64,000 nt of DNA, taken from Escherichia hormaechei_A. GTDB lineage: Bacteria > Pseudomonadota > Gammaproteobacteria > Enterobacterales > Enterobacteriaceae. The translations under genes were made by a program, and so were the position numbers. The stretch lies in contig CP170191.1 of the NCBI GenBank assembly GCA_042434945.1, positions 930,001 through 994,000 of the forward strand. The letters run 5' to 3'. This document shows, piece after piece, positions 36,168 to 45,915 of this stretch (the stretch's first letter is position 1; each line of letters starts with the position of its first letter). The notes under the pieces were generated by a model. That model saw nothing but the letters and a program-made list of their open reading frames with translations. It was not told where the DNA came from and did no database searches.

Positions 36168-37400
36168 TCAGCCTCCGAACAGGTGGTTAAAGCGTTCTAC
36201 TTCAACCCATTCGCCCGCCTCAACGTGGCCGCGATCGCGCTCCAGCACGATAAAGCAGTTCCCCTGACTGAAGGAGCTAAAGATGTGTGAACCCTGATGC
36301 CCGGTGGTGCTCACCTCCAGCTCGCCGTCGGCGTTGCGCGCCAGAATGCCGCGCTGGAAATCGAGACGGCCCGGTGATTTTTTGAGGCGCGTTGCCGCCC
36401 GCACGCGCACACGCTCCGGCAGCGGGCTGGCATTGTTGCCTGAAAGCTTCGCCAGCAGCGGGATCACCAGCTGGTAGAAGGTCAGCGCGGCAGAGACCGG
36501 GTTACCCGGCAGGCCACAGAACCAGCTGTGCGGAAGTTTGCCAAACGCGAACGGTTTGCCCGGTTTAATCGCCAGCTTCCAGAAGGCGATTTCGCCCAGC
36601 TCTTCAAGCAGGGTTTTGGTGTAATCCGCTTCGCCAACCGATACGCCGCCGGAGCTGATCACCACGTCGGCAGAGGCGTCAGCGTCGATAAACGCCGCGC
36701 GCAGTTTTTGCGGATCGTCAGGAATGATACCGAGGTTAATCACCTCACAGCCCAGCTGCTCAAGCATCAGGTGCACCGCCAGACGGTTGGTGTCGTAAAT
36801 CTGCCCCTCGTTCAGCGGCTGACCCGGAAGCTGTAGCTCATCTCCCGTGGAGAACACCGCCACGCGCACTTTGCGGACCACGTCAATCTCCGCGATGCCA
36901 AGCGATGCCAGCACCGGCAGTTCGGCGACCGTCAGCTTTTGCCCGGCGGCAAAGACCGTTGCGCCCAGGGTAATGTCTTCCCCGATGTGGCGGATATTCT
37001 GTCCCGCTTTGACGCTGGCGGTAAAGCGCACGCCGTCGTCCGTTTGTTCGGTCTCTTCCTGCATCACCACGGCTTCACAGCCCTTTGGCACCGGTGCCCC
37101 GGTCATAATGCGCACGCAGGTGCCCGCTGGCCACTCACCGTTAAACGGCTGCCCGGCAAACGCTTTACCTGCCACCGGCAGCGGCTGACCCGTTTGCAGA
37201 TCCGCCAGACGTACGGCATAGCCGTCCATCGCCGCGTTATCGAACCCCGGCACGTTCAGCGGCGAGACGATATCGCGCGCGGCAATACGGCCAAAACAGC
37301 GCACAAGCGGCAGTGTCTCAACGTCGTGCAGTGGAGTAATGCGGTCAAGCATCTGCGAGAGTGCCGTCTCAAGCGGCATCAGTCCGGCGGTAAAATCCAT
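36168..37400 (-). CDS. moeA: Molybdopterin molybdenumtransferase MoeA
   Basis: MoeA inserts molybdate into adenylated molybdopterin. From the ATG at 37400 (GGAGCC just upstream) it has 410 residues, close to E. coli MoeA at 411; an in-frame upstream ATG at 37436 is not the family start. Motifs include PGFDNAAMDGYAVR, ATP/MPT-site STGDELQLPGQP, SSGGVSVGEADYTK and GLPGNPVSAALTFYQ. It is first in the moeAB operon and divergent from iaaA. Confidence 0.96.
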   Translation of the reverse strand: MDFTAGLMPLETALSQMLDRITPLHDVETLPLVRCFGRIAARDIVSPLNVPGFDNAAMDGYAVRLADLQTGQPLPVAGKAFAGQPFNGEWPAGTCVRIMTGAPVPKGCEAVVMQEETEQTDDGVRFTASVKAGQNIRHIGEDITLGATVFAAGQKLTVAELPVLASLGIAEIDVVRKVRVAVFSTGDELQLPGQPLNEGQIYDTNRLAVHLMLEQLGCEVINLGIIPDDPQKLRAAFIDADASADVVISSGGVSVGEADYTKTLLEELGEIAFWKLAIKPGKPFAFGKLPHSWFCGLPGNPVSAALTFYQLVIPLLAKLSGNNASPLPERVRVRAATRLKKSPGRLDFQRGILARNADGELEVSTTGHQGSHIFSSFSQGNCFIVLERDRGHVEAGEWVEVERFNHLFGG

Positions 37401-37589
37401 GGTGGGCTCCTGCGGAGTAACAACGAAAGCGCTCATTATGGCAGAAAAGTGCGGCTAACTGTATGACCCGATGGGTGTACGCTTTACATCACAGTTGCGT
37501 CTTTCTATATTCAAAAATCATCTGAAGATTCGTCGACGATAATGATATTTATAGAAAAAGCAGCCAGCCAGGCTAATGGGTGATGCGAA

Positions 37590-38528
37590 ATGAGTAAAGC
37601 GGTTATCGCAATTCATGGCGGTGCCGGGGCAATCACCCGTGCACAGCTCAGTCCCGAGCAGGAGAAGCGTTATATTGATGCGCTGAACGCCATTGTGGAA
37701 ACAGGCCAGCGGATGCTGGAAGCGGGCGACAGCGCGCTGGACGTGGTGACCGAAGCAGTACGTCTGCTGGAGGAGTGCCCGCAGTTTAATGCCGGTATTG
37801 GCTCGGTCTTTACGCGCGATGAAACGCACGAGCTGGATGCCTGCGTGATGGACGGCGTCACCCTGAAGGCGGGCGCGGTAGCGGGCGTCAGCCGTCTGCG
37901 TAATCCGGTGCTGGCCGCGCGTCTGGTGATGGAACAAAGCCCGCATGTGCTGCTGGCCGGGGCGGGGGCGGAAAAATTTGCCGTCGAGCACGGGATGGAC
38001 ACGGTCTCGCCCGATCTTTTTTCCACCGAGGAGCGTTACCGGCAACTGCTGGAGGCCCGTACAGCGGGGATGACGCAGCTGGACCATGCCGCGCCGCTCG
38101 ATGAACGCAGCAAAATGGGCACGGTAGGCGCGGTGGCGCTGGATAAAGCCGGTAATCTCGCCGCCGCGACGTCGACAGGCGGTATGACCAACAAACTTCC
38201 CGGTCGCGTCGGCGACAGCCCGCTGCCGGGGGCCGGGTGTTACGCCAATAACGCCACCGCGGCGGTGTCATGCACCGGCACCGGCGAAGTGTTTATCCGC
38301 GCGCTGGCGGCCTACGACATTACCGCGCTAATGGATTACGGCGGATTAAGCCTGAGTGAGGCCTGCGAGCGGGTAGTGATGGAGAAACTGCCGGCGCTGG
38401 GCGGGATTGGCGGCTTAATTGCGGTGGATCGGGAGGGCAACGTGGCTCTGCCGTTCAACAGTGAAGGGATGTACCGGGCGTGGGGGTATGCCGGCGATGC
38501 GCCCAGCACAGGCATTTATCGTGAATAA
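37590..38528 (+). CDS. iaaA: Isoaspartyl peptidase/L-asparaginase IaaA
   Basis: IaaA is an N-terminal-nucleophile hydrolase that cleaves isoaspartyl dipeptides and L-asparagine. The 312-residue precursor self-cleaves before the catalytic Thr in SKMGTVGAVALD (Thr179 by family numbering), giving alpha and beta chains. The N-terminal AIHGGAGAI and the beta-chain STGGMTNKLPGRVGDSP and GTGEVFIR motifs are present. It lies 11 bases upstream of gsiA and is probably co-transcribed with the glutathione importer, as in E. coli. It is Enterobacter-like. Confidence 0.95.
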   Translation: MSKAVIAIHGGAGAITRAQLSPEQEKRYIDALNAIVETGQRMLEAGDSALDVVTEAVRLLEECPQFNAGIGSVFTRDETHELDACVMDGVTLKAGAVAGVSRLRNPVLAARLVMEQSPHVLLAGAGAEKFAVEHGMDTVSPDLFSTEERYRQLLEARTAGMTQLDHAAPLDERSKMGTVGAVALDKAGNLAAATSTGGMTNKLPGRVGDSPLPGAGCYANNATAAVSCTGTGEVFIRALAAYDITALMDYGGLSLSEACERVVMEKLPALGGIGGLIAVDREGNVALPFNSEGMYRAWGYAGDAPSTGIYRE

Positions 38529-38539
38529 GGGGGCATTGC

Positions 38540-40409
38540 GTGCCGCACCGTGAAGAGCTGGACAACTGCGAAGTGCTGGCTGTCCACCAACTGAATATTG
38601 CGTTTCAGGAAGAGCGGCAGTTCATCCCCGCAGTACAGAATTTATCGTTTTCGCTCAGGCGCGGCGAGACGCTGGCGATTGTTGGCGAATCAGGTTCCGG
38701 TAAATCCGTTACCGCGCTGGCGCTGATGCGTCTGCTTGAGCAGACGGGCGGGCAGGTCACCAGCGAGCGGATGCTGTTGCGCCGTCGCAACCGTCAGGTT
38801 ATCGATCTCAACGAGCTGAGTGCGTCCCAGATGCAGGGGGTGCGCGGGGCAGATATTGCGATGATTTTTCAGGAGCCGATGACCTCCCTGAACCCGGTTT
38901 TTCCGGTGGGCGAGCAGATTGCCGAATCTATCCGCCTGCATCAGGGACTGAGCGGTGATGAGGCGCTCAATGAAGCAAAACGGATGCTGGAGCTGGTGCG
39001 TATCCCTGAGGCGCACGCGATTTTGTCCCGCTATCCGCATCAACTCTCTGGCGGGATGCGCCAGCGAGTGATGATTGCGATGGCGCTGTCATGCCGCCCG
39101 GCGGTGCTGATTGCCGATGAGCCAACCACCGCGCTGGATGTCACATTCAGGCGCAGATTCTGCAATTAATCAAAGTATTGCAAAAGAGATGTCGATGGGC
39201 GTTTATCTTTATCACTCACGATATGGGCGTGGTGCAGAGATTGCCGATCGGGTACTGGTGATGTATCAGGGCGAGGCGGTGGAAACCGGCACGGTGGAGC
39301 AGGTCTTTCATGCGCCGGTGCATCCTTATACCAAAGCGCTGCTGGCGGCGGTCCCGCGTCTGGGGGCCATGAATGGCAGTGATTTTCCGCGCCGTTTTCC
39401 GCTGTTCTCACAGACCGAACAGGGCCAGCAGGAAGACGAAACCGAACAGGATACGGTGGTTCCCGGCAGGCCAATTCTCGAAGTGCGTGACCTGGTGACC
39501 CGTTTCCCGCTGCGTAGCGGGATCCTCAATCGCGTGAAGCGCGAAGTGCATGCGGTTGAAAACGTCAGTTTTGATCTCTGGCCGGGCGAAACGCTGGCGC
39601 TGGTGGGGGAGTCCGGCTGCGGTAAATCCACCACCGGACGGGCGCTGCTCAGGCTGGTGGCGTCGCAGGAGGGGAGCATCACCTTCAACGGTGAGCGCAT
39701 CGACACGCTCCCTAACAGTAAATTGCAGGCGGTGCGCCGGGATATTCAGTTTATATTCCAGGATCCTTATGCGTCGCTCGATCCGCGCCATACGGTGGGG
39801 TACTCGATTATGGAGCCGCTGCGGGTGCATAACCTGCTCGACGGTGAAGCCGCGCAGCGCCGCGTTGCGTGGTTGCTGGAGCGCGTGGGCCTGTTACCTG
39901 AACATGCCTGGCGTTACCCGCATGAGTTTTCCGGCGGTCAGCGCCAGCGCATCTGCATTGCTCGCGCGTTGGCATTGAATCCAAAAGTGATCATTGCCGA
40001 CGAAGCCGTTTCGGCGCTGGATGTTTCTATTCGCGGGCAGATTATCAACTTGTTGCTCGATCTCCAGCGTGATTTCGGCATTGCGTATCTGTTTATCTCC
40101 CACGATATGGCCGTGGTAGAGCGGATTAGTCATCGTGTGGCGGTGATGTATCTCGGGCAAATTGTTGAAATTGGTCCACGGCGCGCGGTCTTCGAAAACC
40201 CGCAGCATCCTTATACGCGTAAATTACTGGCGGCAGTTCCGGTCGCTGAACCGTCCCGACAACGACCGCAGCGTGTACTGCTGTCGGACGATCTTCCCAG
40301 CAATATTCATCTGCGTGGCGAAGAGGTGGCAGCCGTCTCGTTGCAATGCGTCGGGCCGGGGCATTACGTCGCACAACCACAATCAGAATACGCATTCATG
40401 CGTAGATAA
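38540..40409 (+). pseudogene. gsiA: Glutathione importer ATPase GsiA, frameshifted by four clustered indels, mosaic
   Basis: GsiA is the dual ATPase of the GsiABCD glutathione ABC importer. NBD1 shows GESGSGKSV, LSGGMRQRV and LIADEPTTALD; NBD2 shows GESGCGKST, FSGGQRQRI and IIADEAVSALD. Between them the frame breaks: a C is missing near 39144, an A in the run at 39182-39185, a T is extra at 39202-39204 and a G is missing near 39231. Correcting all four gives 623 residues, the E. coli length. The stretch holding the indels (about 39,145-39,290) and the 3' part from about 39,870 are E. coli-like; the rest is Enterobacter-like. As written, NBD1 is cut off just after Walker B. Confidence 0.9.
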
Positions 40410-40428
40410 CATTCAGGCGGAGAATAAA

Positions 40429-41967
40429 ATGGCAAGAGCTGTACACCGTAGTGGGTTAGTGGCGCTGGGCATTGCGGCAGCGTTGATGGCATCTTGTGCA
40501 TTCGCTGCCAAAGATGTGGTGGTGGCGGTAGGATCGAATTTCACCACGCTCGATCCGTATGACGCAAATGACACGTTATCTCAGGCCGTAGCGAAATCGT
40601 TTTACCAGGGGCTGTTCGGTCTGGATAAAGAGATGAAACTGAAAAACGTGCTGGCGGAGAGTTATACCGTTTCCGATGACGGCATTACTTACACCGTGAA
40701 ATTGCGGGAAGGCATTAAATTCCAGGATGGCACCGATTTCAACGCCGCGGCGGTGAAAGCGAATCTGGACCGGGCCAGCGATCCGGCGAATCATCTTAAA
40801 CGCTATAACCTGTATAAGAATATTGCTAAAACGGAAGCGATCGATCCGACAACGGTAAAGATTACCCTCAAACAGCCGTTCTCAGCGTTTATTAATATTC
40901 TTGCCCATCCGGCGACCGCGATGATTTCACCGGCAGCGCTGGAAAAATATGGCAAGGAGATTGGTTTTTATCCGGTGGGAACCGGACCGTATGAACTGGA
41001 TACCTGGAATCAGACCGATTTTGTGAAGGTGAAAAAATTCGCGGGTTACTGGCAGCCAGGATTGCCCAAACTGGACAGCATAACCTGGCGTCCGGTGGCG
41101 GATAACAACACCCGCGCGGCAATGCTGCAAACCGGTGAAGCGCAGTTTGCTTTCCCCATTCCTTACGAGCAGGCCACACTGCTGGAGAAAAACAAAAATA
41201 TCGAGTTGATGGCCAGTCCGTCAATTATGCAGCGTTATATCAGTATGAACGTGACGCAAAAGCCGTTCGATAACCCGAAGGTCCGTGAGGCGCTGAATTA
41301 CGCCATTAACCGTCCGGCGCTGGTGAAAGTTGCCTTTGCGGGCTATGCAACGCCAGCTACTGGTGTGGTACCGCCAAGTATCGCCTACGCGCAAAGTTAT
41401 AAACCGTGGCCTTACGATCCAGTGAAAGCGCGCGAATTACTGAAAGAGGCGGGATATCCCAACGGTTTCAGTACCACGCTGTGGTCGTCACATAACCACA
41501 GCACCGCGCAGAAAGTGCTGCAATTTACCCAGCAGCAGTTAGCGCAGGTCGGGATTAAAGCCCAGGTGACTGCGATGGATGCCGGACAGCGGGCGGCAGA
41601 AGTTGAAGGTAAAGGGCAAAAAGAGAGCGGCGTGCGGATGTTCTACACTGGCTGGTCGGCTTCAACCGGCGAAGCGGACTGGGCACTATCGCCGCTGTTT
41701 GCCTCGCAGAACTGGCCACCGACGCTGTTTAATACCGCGTTTTACAGCAATAAACAGGTGGATGACTTCCTGGCTCAGGCACTGAAAACTAATGATCCGG
41801 CGGAAAAGACCCGCTTATATAAGGCGGCGCAGGATATCATCTGGCAAGAATCGCCGTGGATCCCGCTGGTGGTAGAAAAACTGGTGTCGGCACACAGTAA
41901 AAACCTGACCGGTTTTTGGATCATGCCAGACACCGGCTTCAGCTTTGAAGACGCGGATTTGCAATAA
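40429..41967 (+). CDS. gsiB: Glutathione-binding periplasmic protein GsiB
   Basis: GsiB captures glutathione in the periplasm for GsiACD. From the ATG at 40429 (GGCGGAG upstream) it has 512 residues, the E. coli length. It has a signal peptide (GLVALGIAAALMASCAFAAKD) and the fold of the peptide/nickel-binding SBP_bac_5 family (LDPYDANDTLSQAVAKSFYQGL; YPVGTGPYELDTW; NPKVREALNYAINRPALV). It differs from E. coli GsiB by perhaps one residue as I recall it. It is 19 bases past gsiA. Confidence 0.96.
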   Translation: MARAVHRSGLVALGIAAALMASCAFAAKDVVVAVGSNFTTLDPYDANDTLSQAVAKSFYQGLFGLDKEMKLKNVLAESYTVSDDGITYTVKLREGIKFQDGTDFNAAAVKANLDRASDPANHLKRYNLYKNIAKTEAIDPTTVKITLKQPFSAFINILAHPATAMISPAALEKYGKEIGFYPVGTGPYELDTWNQTDFVKVKKFAGYWQPGLPKLDSITWRPVADNNTRAAMLQTGEAQFAFPIPYEQATLLEKNKNIELMASPSIMQRYISMNVTQKPFDNPKVREALNYAINRPALVKVAFAGYATPATGVVPPSIAYAQSYKPWPYDPVKARELLKEAGYPNGFSTTLWSSHNHSTAQKVLQFTQQQLAQVGIKAQVTAMDAGQRAAEVEGKGQKESGVRMFYTGWSASTGEADWALSPLFASQNWPPTLFNTAFYSNKQVDDFLAQALKTNDPAEKTRLYKAAQDIIWQESPWIPLVVEKLVSAHSKNLTGFWIMPDTGFSFEDADLQ

Positions 41968-41984
41968 GCAACGCAGGGAGTGGA

Positions 41985-42905
41985 ATGCTTAATTACGTTA
42001 TCAAACGCTTACTGGGGTTGATTCCGACGCTGTTTATCGTCTCGGTGCTGGTGTTTTTATTTGTCCATATGCTGCCCGGCGATCCGGCGCGATTGATTGC
42101 CGGGCCCGAAGCTGATGCGCAGGTTATAGAACTGGTGCGTCAGCAGCTGGGGTTGGATCAGCCGCTGTATCACCAGTTCTGGCACTATATCAGCAATGCT
42201 GTGCAGGGGGATTTTGGCCTGTCGATGGTGTCGCGTCGTCCGGTTGCCGATGAGATTGCCAGCCGCTTTATGCCAACGCTGTGGCTGACCATAACCAGTA
42301 TGGTCTGGGCGGTTATATTTGGTATGGCGGCGGGAATTATCGCCGCCGTCTGGCGTAACCGTTGGCCGGATCGATTGAGTATGACCATTGCGGTGTCGGG
42401 GATCTCGTTTCCGGCATTTGCTCTGGGGATGCTTTTAATTCAGGTATTCTCCGTTGAACTGGGCTGGCTGCCTACCGTGGGAGCAGACAGTTGGCAGCAC
42501 TACATTTTACCCTCCCTGACGCTCGGCGCGGCAGTGGCCGCCGTGATGGCGCGCTTTACCCGCGCGTCGTTTGTCGATGTTTTAAGCGAAGATTATATGC
42601 GTACCGCGAGGGCGAAAGGGGTGAGCGAAACCTGGGTTGTCCTCAAACACGGGCTACGTAACGCGATGATCCCGGTAGTGACCATGATGGGCTTACAGTT
42701 TGGCTTTTTGCTCGGTGGTTCCATCGTTGTGGAGAAAGTTTTCAACTGGCCGGGACTTGGACGCTTACTCGTTGACTCCGTAGAAATGCGTGATTACCCG
42801 GTGATTCAGGCGGAAATTCTGCTTTTCTCGCTGGAATTTATTCTTATCAACTTAGTGGTGGATGTGCTTTACGCCGCCATTAACCCGGCTATCAGGTACA
42901 AGTAA
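41985..42905 (+). CDS. gsiC: Glutathione importer permease GsiC
   Basis: GsiC is an inner-membrane permease of the DppB/OppB family, 306 residues with about six membrane helices. The N-terminal MLNYVIKRLLGLIPTLF and the cytoplasmic coupling loop EDYMRTARAKGVSETWVVLKHGLRNA (EAA motif region, here in two overlapping quotes of the same loop) mark the family. It forms the channel with GsiD. It is E. coli-like throughout and 17 bases after gsiB. Confidence 0.95.
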   Translation: MLNYVIKRLLGLIPTLFIVSVLVFLFVHMLPGDPARLIAGPEADAQVIELVRQQLGLDQPLYHQFWHYISNAVQGDFGLSMVSRRPVADEIASRFMPTLWLTITSMVWAVIFGMAAGIIAAVWRNRWPDRLSMTIAVSGISFPAFALGMLLIQVFSVELGWLPTVGADSWQHYILPSLTLGAAVAAVMARFTRASFVDVLSEDYMRTARAKGVSETWVVLKHGLRNAMIPVVTMMGLQFGFLLGGSIVVEKVFNWPGLGRLLVDSVEMRDYPVIQAEILLFSLEFILINLVVDVLYAAINPAIRYK

Positions 42906-42907
42906 GG

Positions 42908-43819
42908 ATGCGACTATTTAACTGGCGACGTCAGGCGGTGTTAAACGCCATGCCGGGGATCAGGCCGGACCATATTCGCACCCCGTGGGTTGAGTTCTGG
43001 CGTCGATTCCGTCGTCAGCCCGTCGCTATGGTCGCCGGGTTGTTTGTGTTACTGCTGATCCTGGTGGCGATTATCGCCCCCTGGATAGCCCCGTTTGATG
43101 CGGAAAACTACTTCGACTACGACCGGCTGAACGATGGTCCGTCGATGATGCACTGGTTTGGCGTGGACTCGCTCGGGCGCGATATTTTTAGCCGCGTGCT
43201 GGTAGGGGCGCAGATCTCACTGGCGGCCGGGGTCTTCGCGGTGCTGATGGGCGCAGCAATTGGCACCGTGCTGGGGCTGGTGGCCGGGTACTACGAAGGC
43301 TGGTGGGACCGCATCATCATGCGTATCTGCGACGTGCTGTTTGCCTTTCCCGGTATTCTGCTGGCGATTGCCGTGGTGGCGGTGATGGGCAGCGGCATGG
43401 CGAACGTCATTATCGCCGTGGCGGTATTCTCGATTCCCGCTTTCGCGCGTCTGGTACGTGGCAACACGCTGGTGCTGAAGCAGCAGACCTTTATCGAGTC
43501 GGCGCGCAGCATGGGAGCCAGCGATGCCACCATCCTGTTCAGCCATATTCTGCCGGGAACGGTCTCGTCTATCGTGGTCTATTTCACCATGCGCATAGGC
43601 GTGTCGATTATCTCGGCGGCCAGCCTGTCGTTTCTGGGGTTAGGGGCACAGCCGCCGACGCCGGAGTGGGGGGCGATGCTGAACGAGGCGCGGGCGGATA
43701 TGGTGATTGCGCCACACGTGGCGATCTTCCCGAGCCTGGCGATTTTCCTGACCGTGCTGGCGTTTAACCTGCTGGGGGATGGGCTGCGCGACGCGCTGGA
43801 CCCGCGGATAAAAGGGTAG
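42908..43819 (+). CDS. gsiD: Glutathione importer permease GsiD
   Basis: GsiD is the DppC/OppC-type partner permease, 303 residues, with the EAA-region loop FIESARSMGASDATILFSHI and an N-terminal OppC extension. Only the first 16 residues or so (MRLFNWRRQAVLNAMP) equal E. coli GsiD; after that the sequence is Enterobacter-like (GIRPDHIRTPWVEFW), so a mosaic switch falls near 42,955. It starts 2 bases after gsiC. In E. coli yliE and yliF follow; here rimO follows directly. Confidence 0.95.
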   Translation: MRLFNWRRQAVLNAMPGIRPDHIRTPWVEFWRRFRRQPVAMVAGLFVLLLILVAIIAPWIAPFDAENYFDYDRLNDGPSMMHWFGVDSLGRDIFSRVLVGAQISLAAGVFAVLMGAAIGTVLGLVAGYYEGWWDRIIMRICDVLFAFPGILLAIAVVAVMGSGMANVIIAVAVFSIPAFARLVRGNTLVLKQQTFIESARSMGASDATILFSHILPGTVSSIVVYFTMRIGVSIISAASLSFLGLGAQPPTPEWGAMLNEARADMVIAPHVAIFPSLAIFLTVLAFNLLGDGLRDALDPRIKG

Positions 43820-43832
43820 TGCTGTGGAATGT

Positions 43833-43863
43833 GCCGGGTGGCGGCGACGCCTTACCCGGCCTG
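43833..43863. repeat. REP element between gsiD and rimO
   Basis: One REP palindrome (GCCGGGTGGCGGC ... GCCTTACCCGGCC) lies 13 bases past gsiD and before the convergent rimO stop. It likely stabilises or ends both messages. Confidence 0.8.
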
Positions 43864-43882
43864 GAACAGAGGCGTGGGGAGA

Positions 43883-45208
43883 TTAAACCCGGCTACCCCA
43901 CAAATCGTACTCATCGGCGTGCTCGACTTTCACACGCAGGATATCACCCGGCTTAACGTTGGTTTCACCATTGAGATAAACCGCGCCGTCGATTTCCGGT
44001 GCATCTGCCATGCTGCGACCAATTGCGCCTTCTTCGTCCACTTCGTCGATAATCACCAGAATTTCACGGCCCACTTTCTCTTGCAGGCGCTCGGCGGAAA
44101 TCTGCTGCTGCAGCTGCATGAAACGGTTCCAGCGTTCTTCTTTCACTTCTTCCGGAACCTGGTCAGGCAGGGCATTGGCGTCTGCACCTTCAACCGGGCT
44201 GTATTTAAAGCAGCCAACGCGATCCAGACGCGCTTCTTTCAGGAAGTCGAGTAGCATCTGGAAATCTTCTTCCGTCTCGCCAGGGAAGCCGACAATAAAG
44301 GTTGAGCGTAGGGTCAGTTCCGGGCAGATTTCGCGCCACTGTTTGATGCGCGCCAGTTGGCGATCTACAGAACCCGGACGCTTCATCAGTTTGAGAATGC
44401 GCGGGCTGGCGTGCTGCAACGGAATGTCCAGATACGGCAGGATTTTGCCTTCTGCCATCAGTGGGATGACGTCGTCCACATGCGGATAAGGGTAAACGTA
44501 GTGCAGACGTGTCCAGATCCCCAGTTTCGATAACTGTTCGCACAGGCTGACCATGCTGGTTTTTACCGGCTCGCCGTTGTGGAAGCCAGTACGATGTTTA
44601 ACATCAACGCCATAGGCGGAAGTATCCTGCGAGATCACCAGAATCTCTTTAACGCCCGCATCTACCAGACGTTTCGCTTCACTTAACACTTCGCCAATCG
44701 GACGGCTCACCAGGTCGCCGCGCATAGACGGAATAATGCAGAAGGTGCAGCGGTGATTACAGCCTTCAGAAATTTTCAGATAGGCATAATGACGCGGCGT
44801 CAGTTTCACACCTTGTTCTGGCACCAGGCTCAGGAATGGGTTGTGTTTCGGTTTCGGCACGTAGTGATGAACGTGCTCCAGAACCTGCTCATAGCTATGA
44901 GGCCCGGTGATTTCCAGCACTTTCGGGTGGACTTCGCGGATCTGATCTTCTTTTGCCCCCAGACAACCGGTCACAATAACCTTGCCGTTTTCATTCAACG
45001 CTTCACCAATGGCTTCCAGTGATTCTTGTACCGCGCTGTCAATAAAGCCGCAGGTGTTGACGATCACCATGTCCGCATCGTCATAGCTCGGTACCACGTC
45101 ATAACCTTCAGTGCGGAGTTCGGTGAGAATACGCTCTGAATCAACAAGGTTTTTCGGACAGCCAAGGGAAACAAAGCCGATTTTCGGCTGGGGAGTTACT
45201 TTGCTCAT
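43883..45208 (-). CDS. rimO: Ribosomal protein S12 methylthiotransferase RimO
   Basis: RimO is a radical-SAM enzyme that adds a methylthio group to Asp89 of ribosomal protein S12. The 441-residue product has the N-terminal UPF0004 domain with three cluster Cys (SLGCPKN, NTCGF, GCLGA), the radical-SAM motif CNHRCTFC and a C-terminal TRAM domain. The protein appears identical to E. coli RimO as I recall it, and the DNA is less GC-rich than gsiD or bssR on either side. Confidence 0.96.
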
Positions 45209-45425
45209 AGCTTAAAAATTCATCAATTATGGAGTTATCAGGGCGGGATTTTACAGCGTATCGCGGGGGATTTATACACTCTTGATGGCGCAGTTGAGGC
45301 GGGCAATCGTTGTAACATTGTAAAGAATGTTAATCAGTTATCGTTTATTGATCTCAGGCATTACATTGTACAAAAAATGACCTTATCCTTAATAAGGTAA
45401 CATGGCTGACAGGGGAGGAAATAGC

Positions 45426-45809
45426 ATGTCCGTTGACAGACTGAAACGCGATCTGCTTAACAAGCTGATCAACGCCCGAATCGACCTGGCCGCATATCTG
45501 CAACTCCGCAAGGCGAAAGGGTATATGTCAGTCAGCGAAAGCGAAAATCTGCGTGATAACTTCTTTGAACTTTGCAATTTCATGCGTGAAAAAGCACCCA
45601 TCCTGAAAGCGCACTACGCTGAAAGCGAATTAGTGGCGCTGCGCCGCGCCGCCGAGGTGCTCTCCATCGCCGGGGTCTGTTTGATGAACGGACGTCACGA
45701 CTGCCCGAATTTTATTGCCGTTAACGCGGAGAAGCTTGAAAACTGCCTGACCACGCTCGCGCTTTGCATCATGTGTCTGAACAAGCCGGAAACGCTTGCC
45801 CGGCACTGA
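45426..45809 (+). CDS. bssR: Biofilm regulator BssR (YliH)
   Basis: BssR is a small protein of enterics reported to influence biofilm formation and indole/AI-2 signalling; its mechanism is unclear. The ATG at 45426 (GAGGAAAT upstream) gives 127 residues, as in E. coli. The central block LRKAKGYMSVSES and the C-terminal NAEKLENCL are conserved; the remainder diverges strongly from E. coli, as expected of an Enterobacter gene. An in-frame start at 45402 is not supported. Confidence 0.88.
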   Translation: MSVDRLKRDLLNKLINARIDLAAYLQLRKAKGYMSVSESENLRDNFFELCNFMREKAPILKAHYAESELVALRRAAEVLSIAGVCLMNGRHDCPNFIAVNAEKLENCLTTLALCIMCLNKPETLARH

Positions 45810-45915
45810 ACCCGGGGGAGGCAACTCCCCCTTCTGATTAAGCTTTTGTAAAAGTGGTAACGCACCCGGGAACAGTGGCTAATCTTTAAGCCATATGTCG
45901 ATAAAGGAGTGCGTT

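Noticed and set aside
33589..40409. Programmed frameshifting in pflE, fsaA and gsiA
   Set aside because: Several indels of both signs occur without slippery-site and stem-loop structure, and these families are not known to use frameshifting.
40162..40428. N-terminal extension of gsiB back to 40162
   Set aside because: It overlaps the intact 3' end of gsiA; the ATG at 40429 gives the signal peptide and the 512-residue family length.
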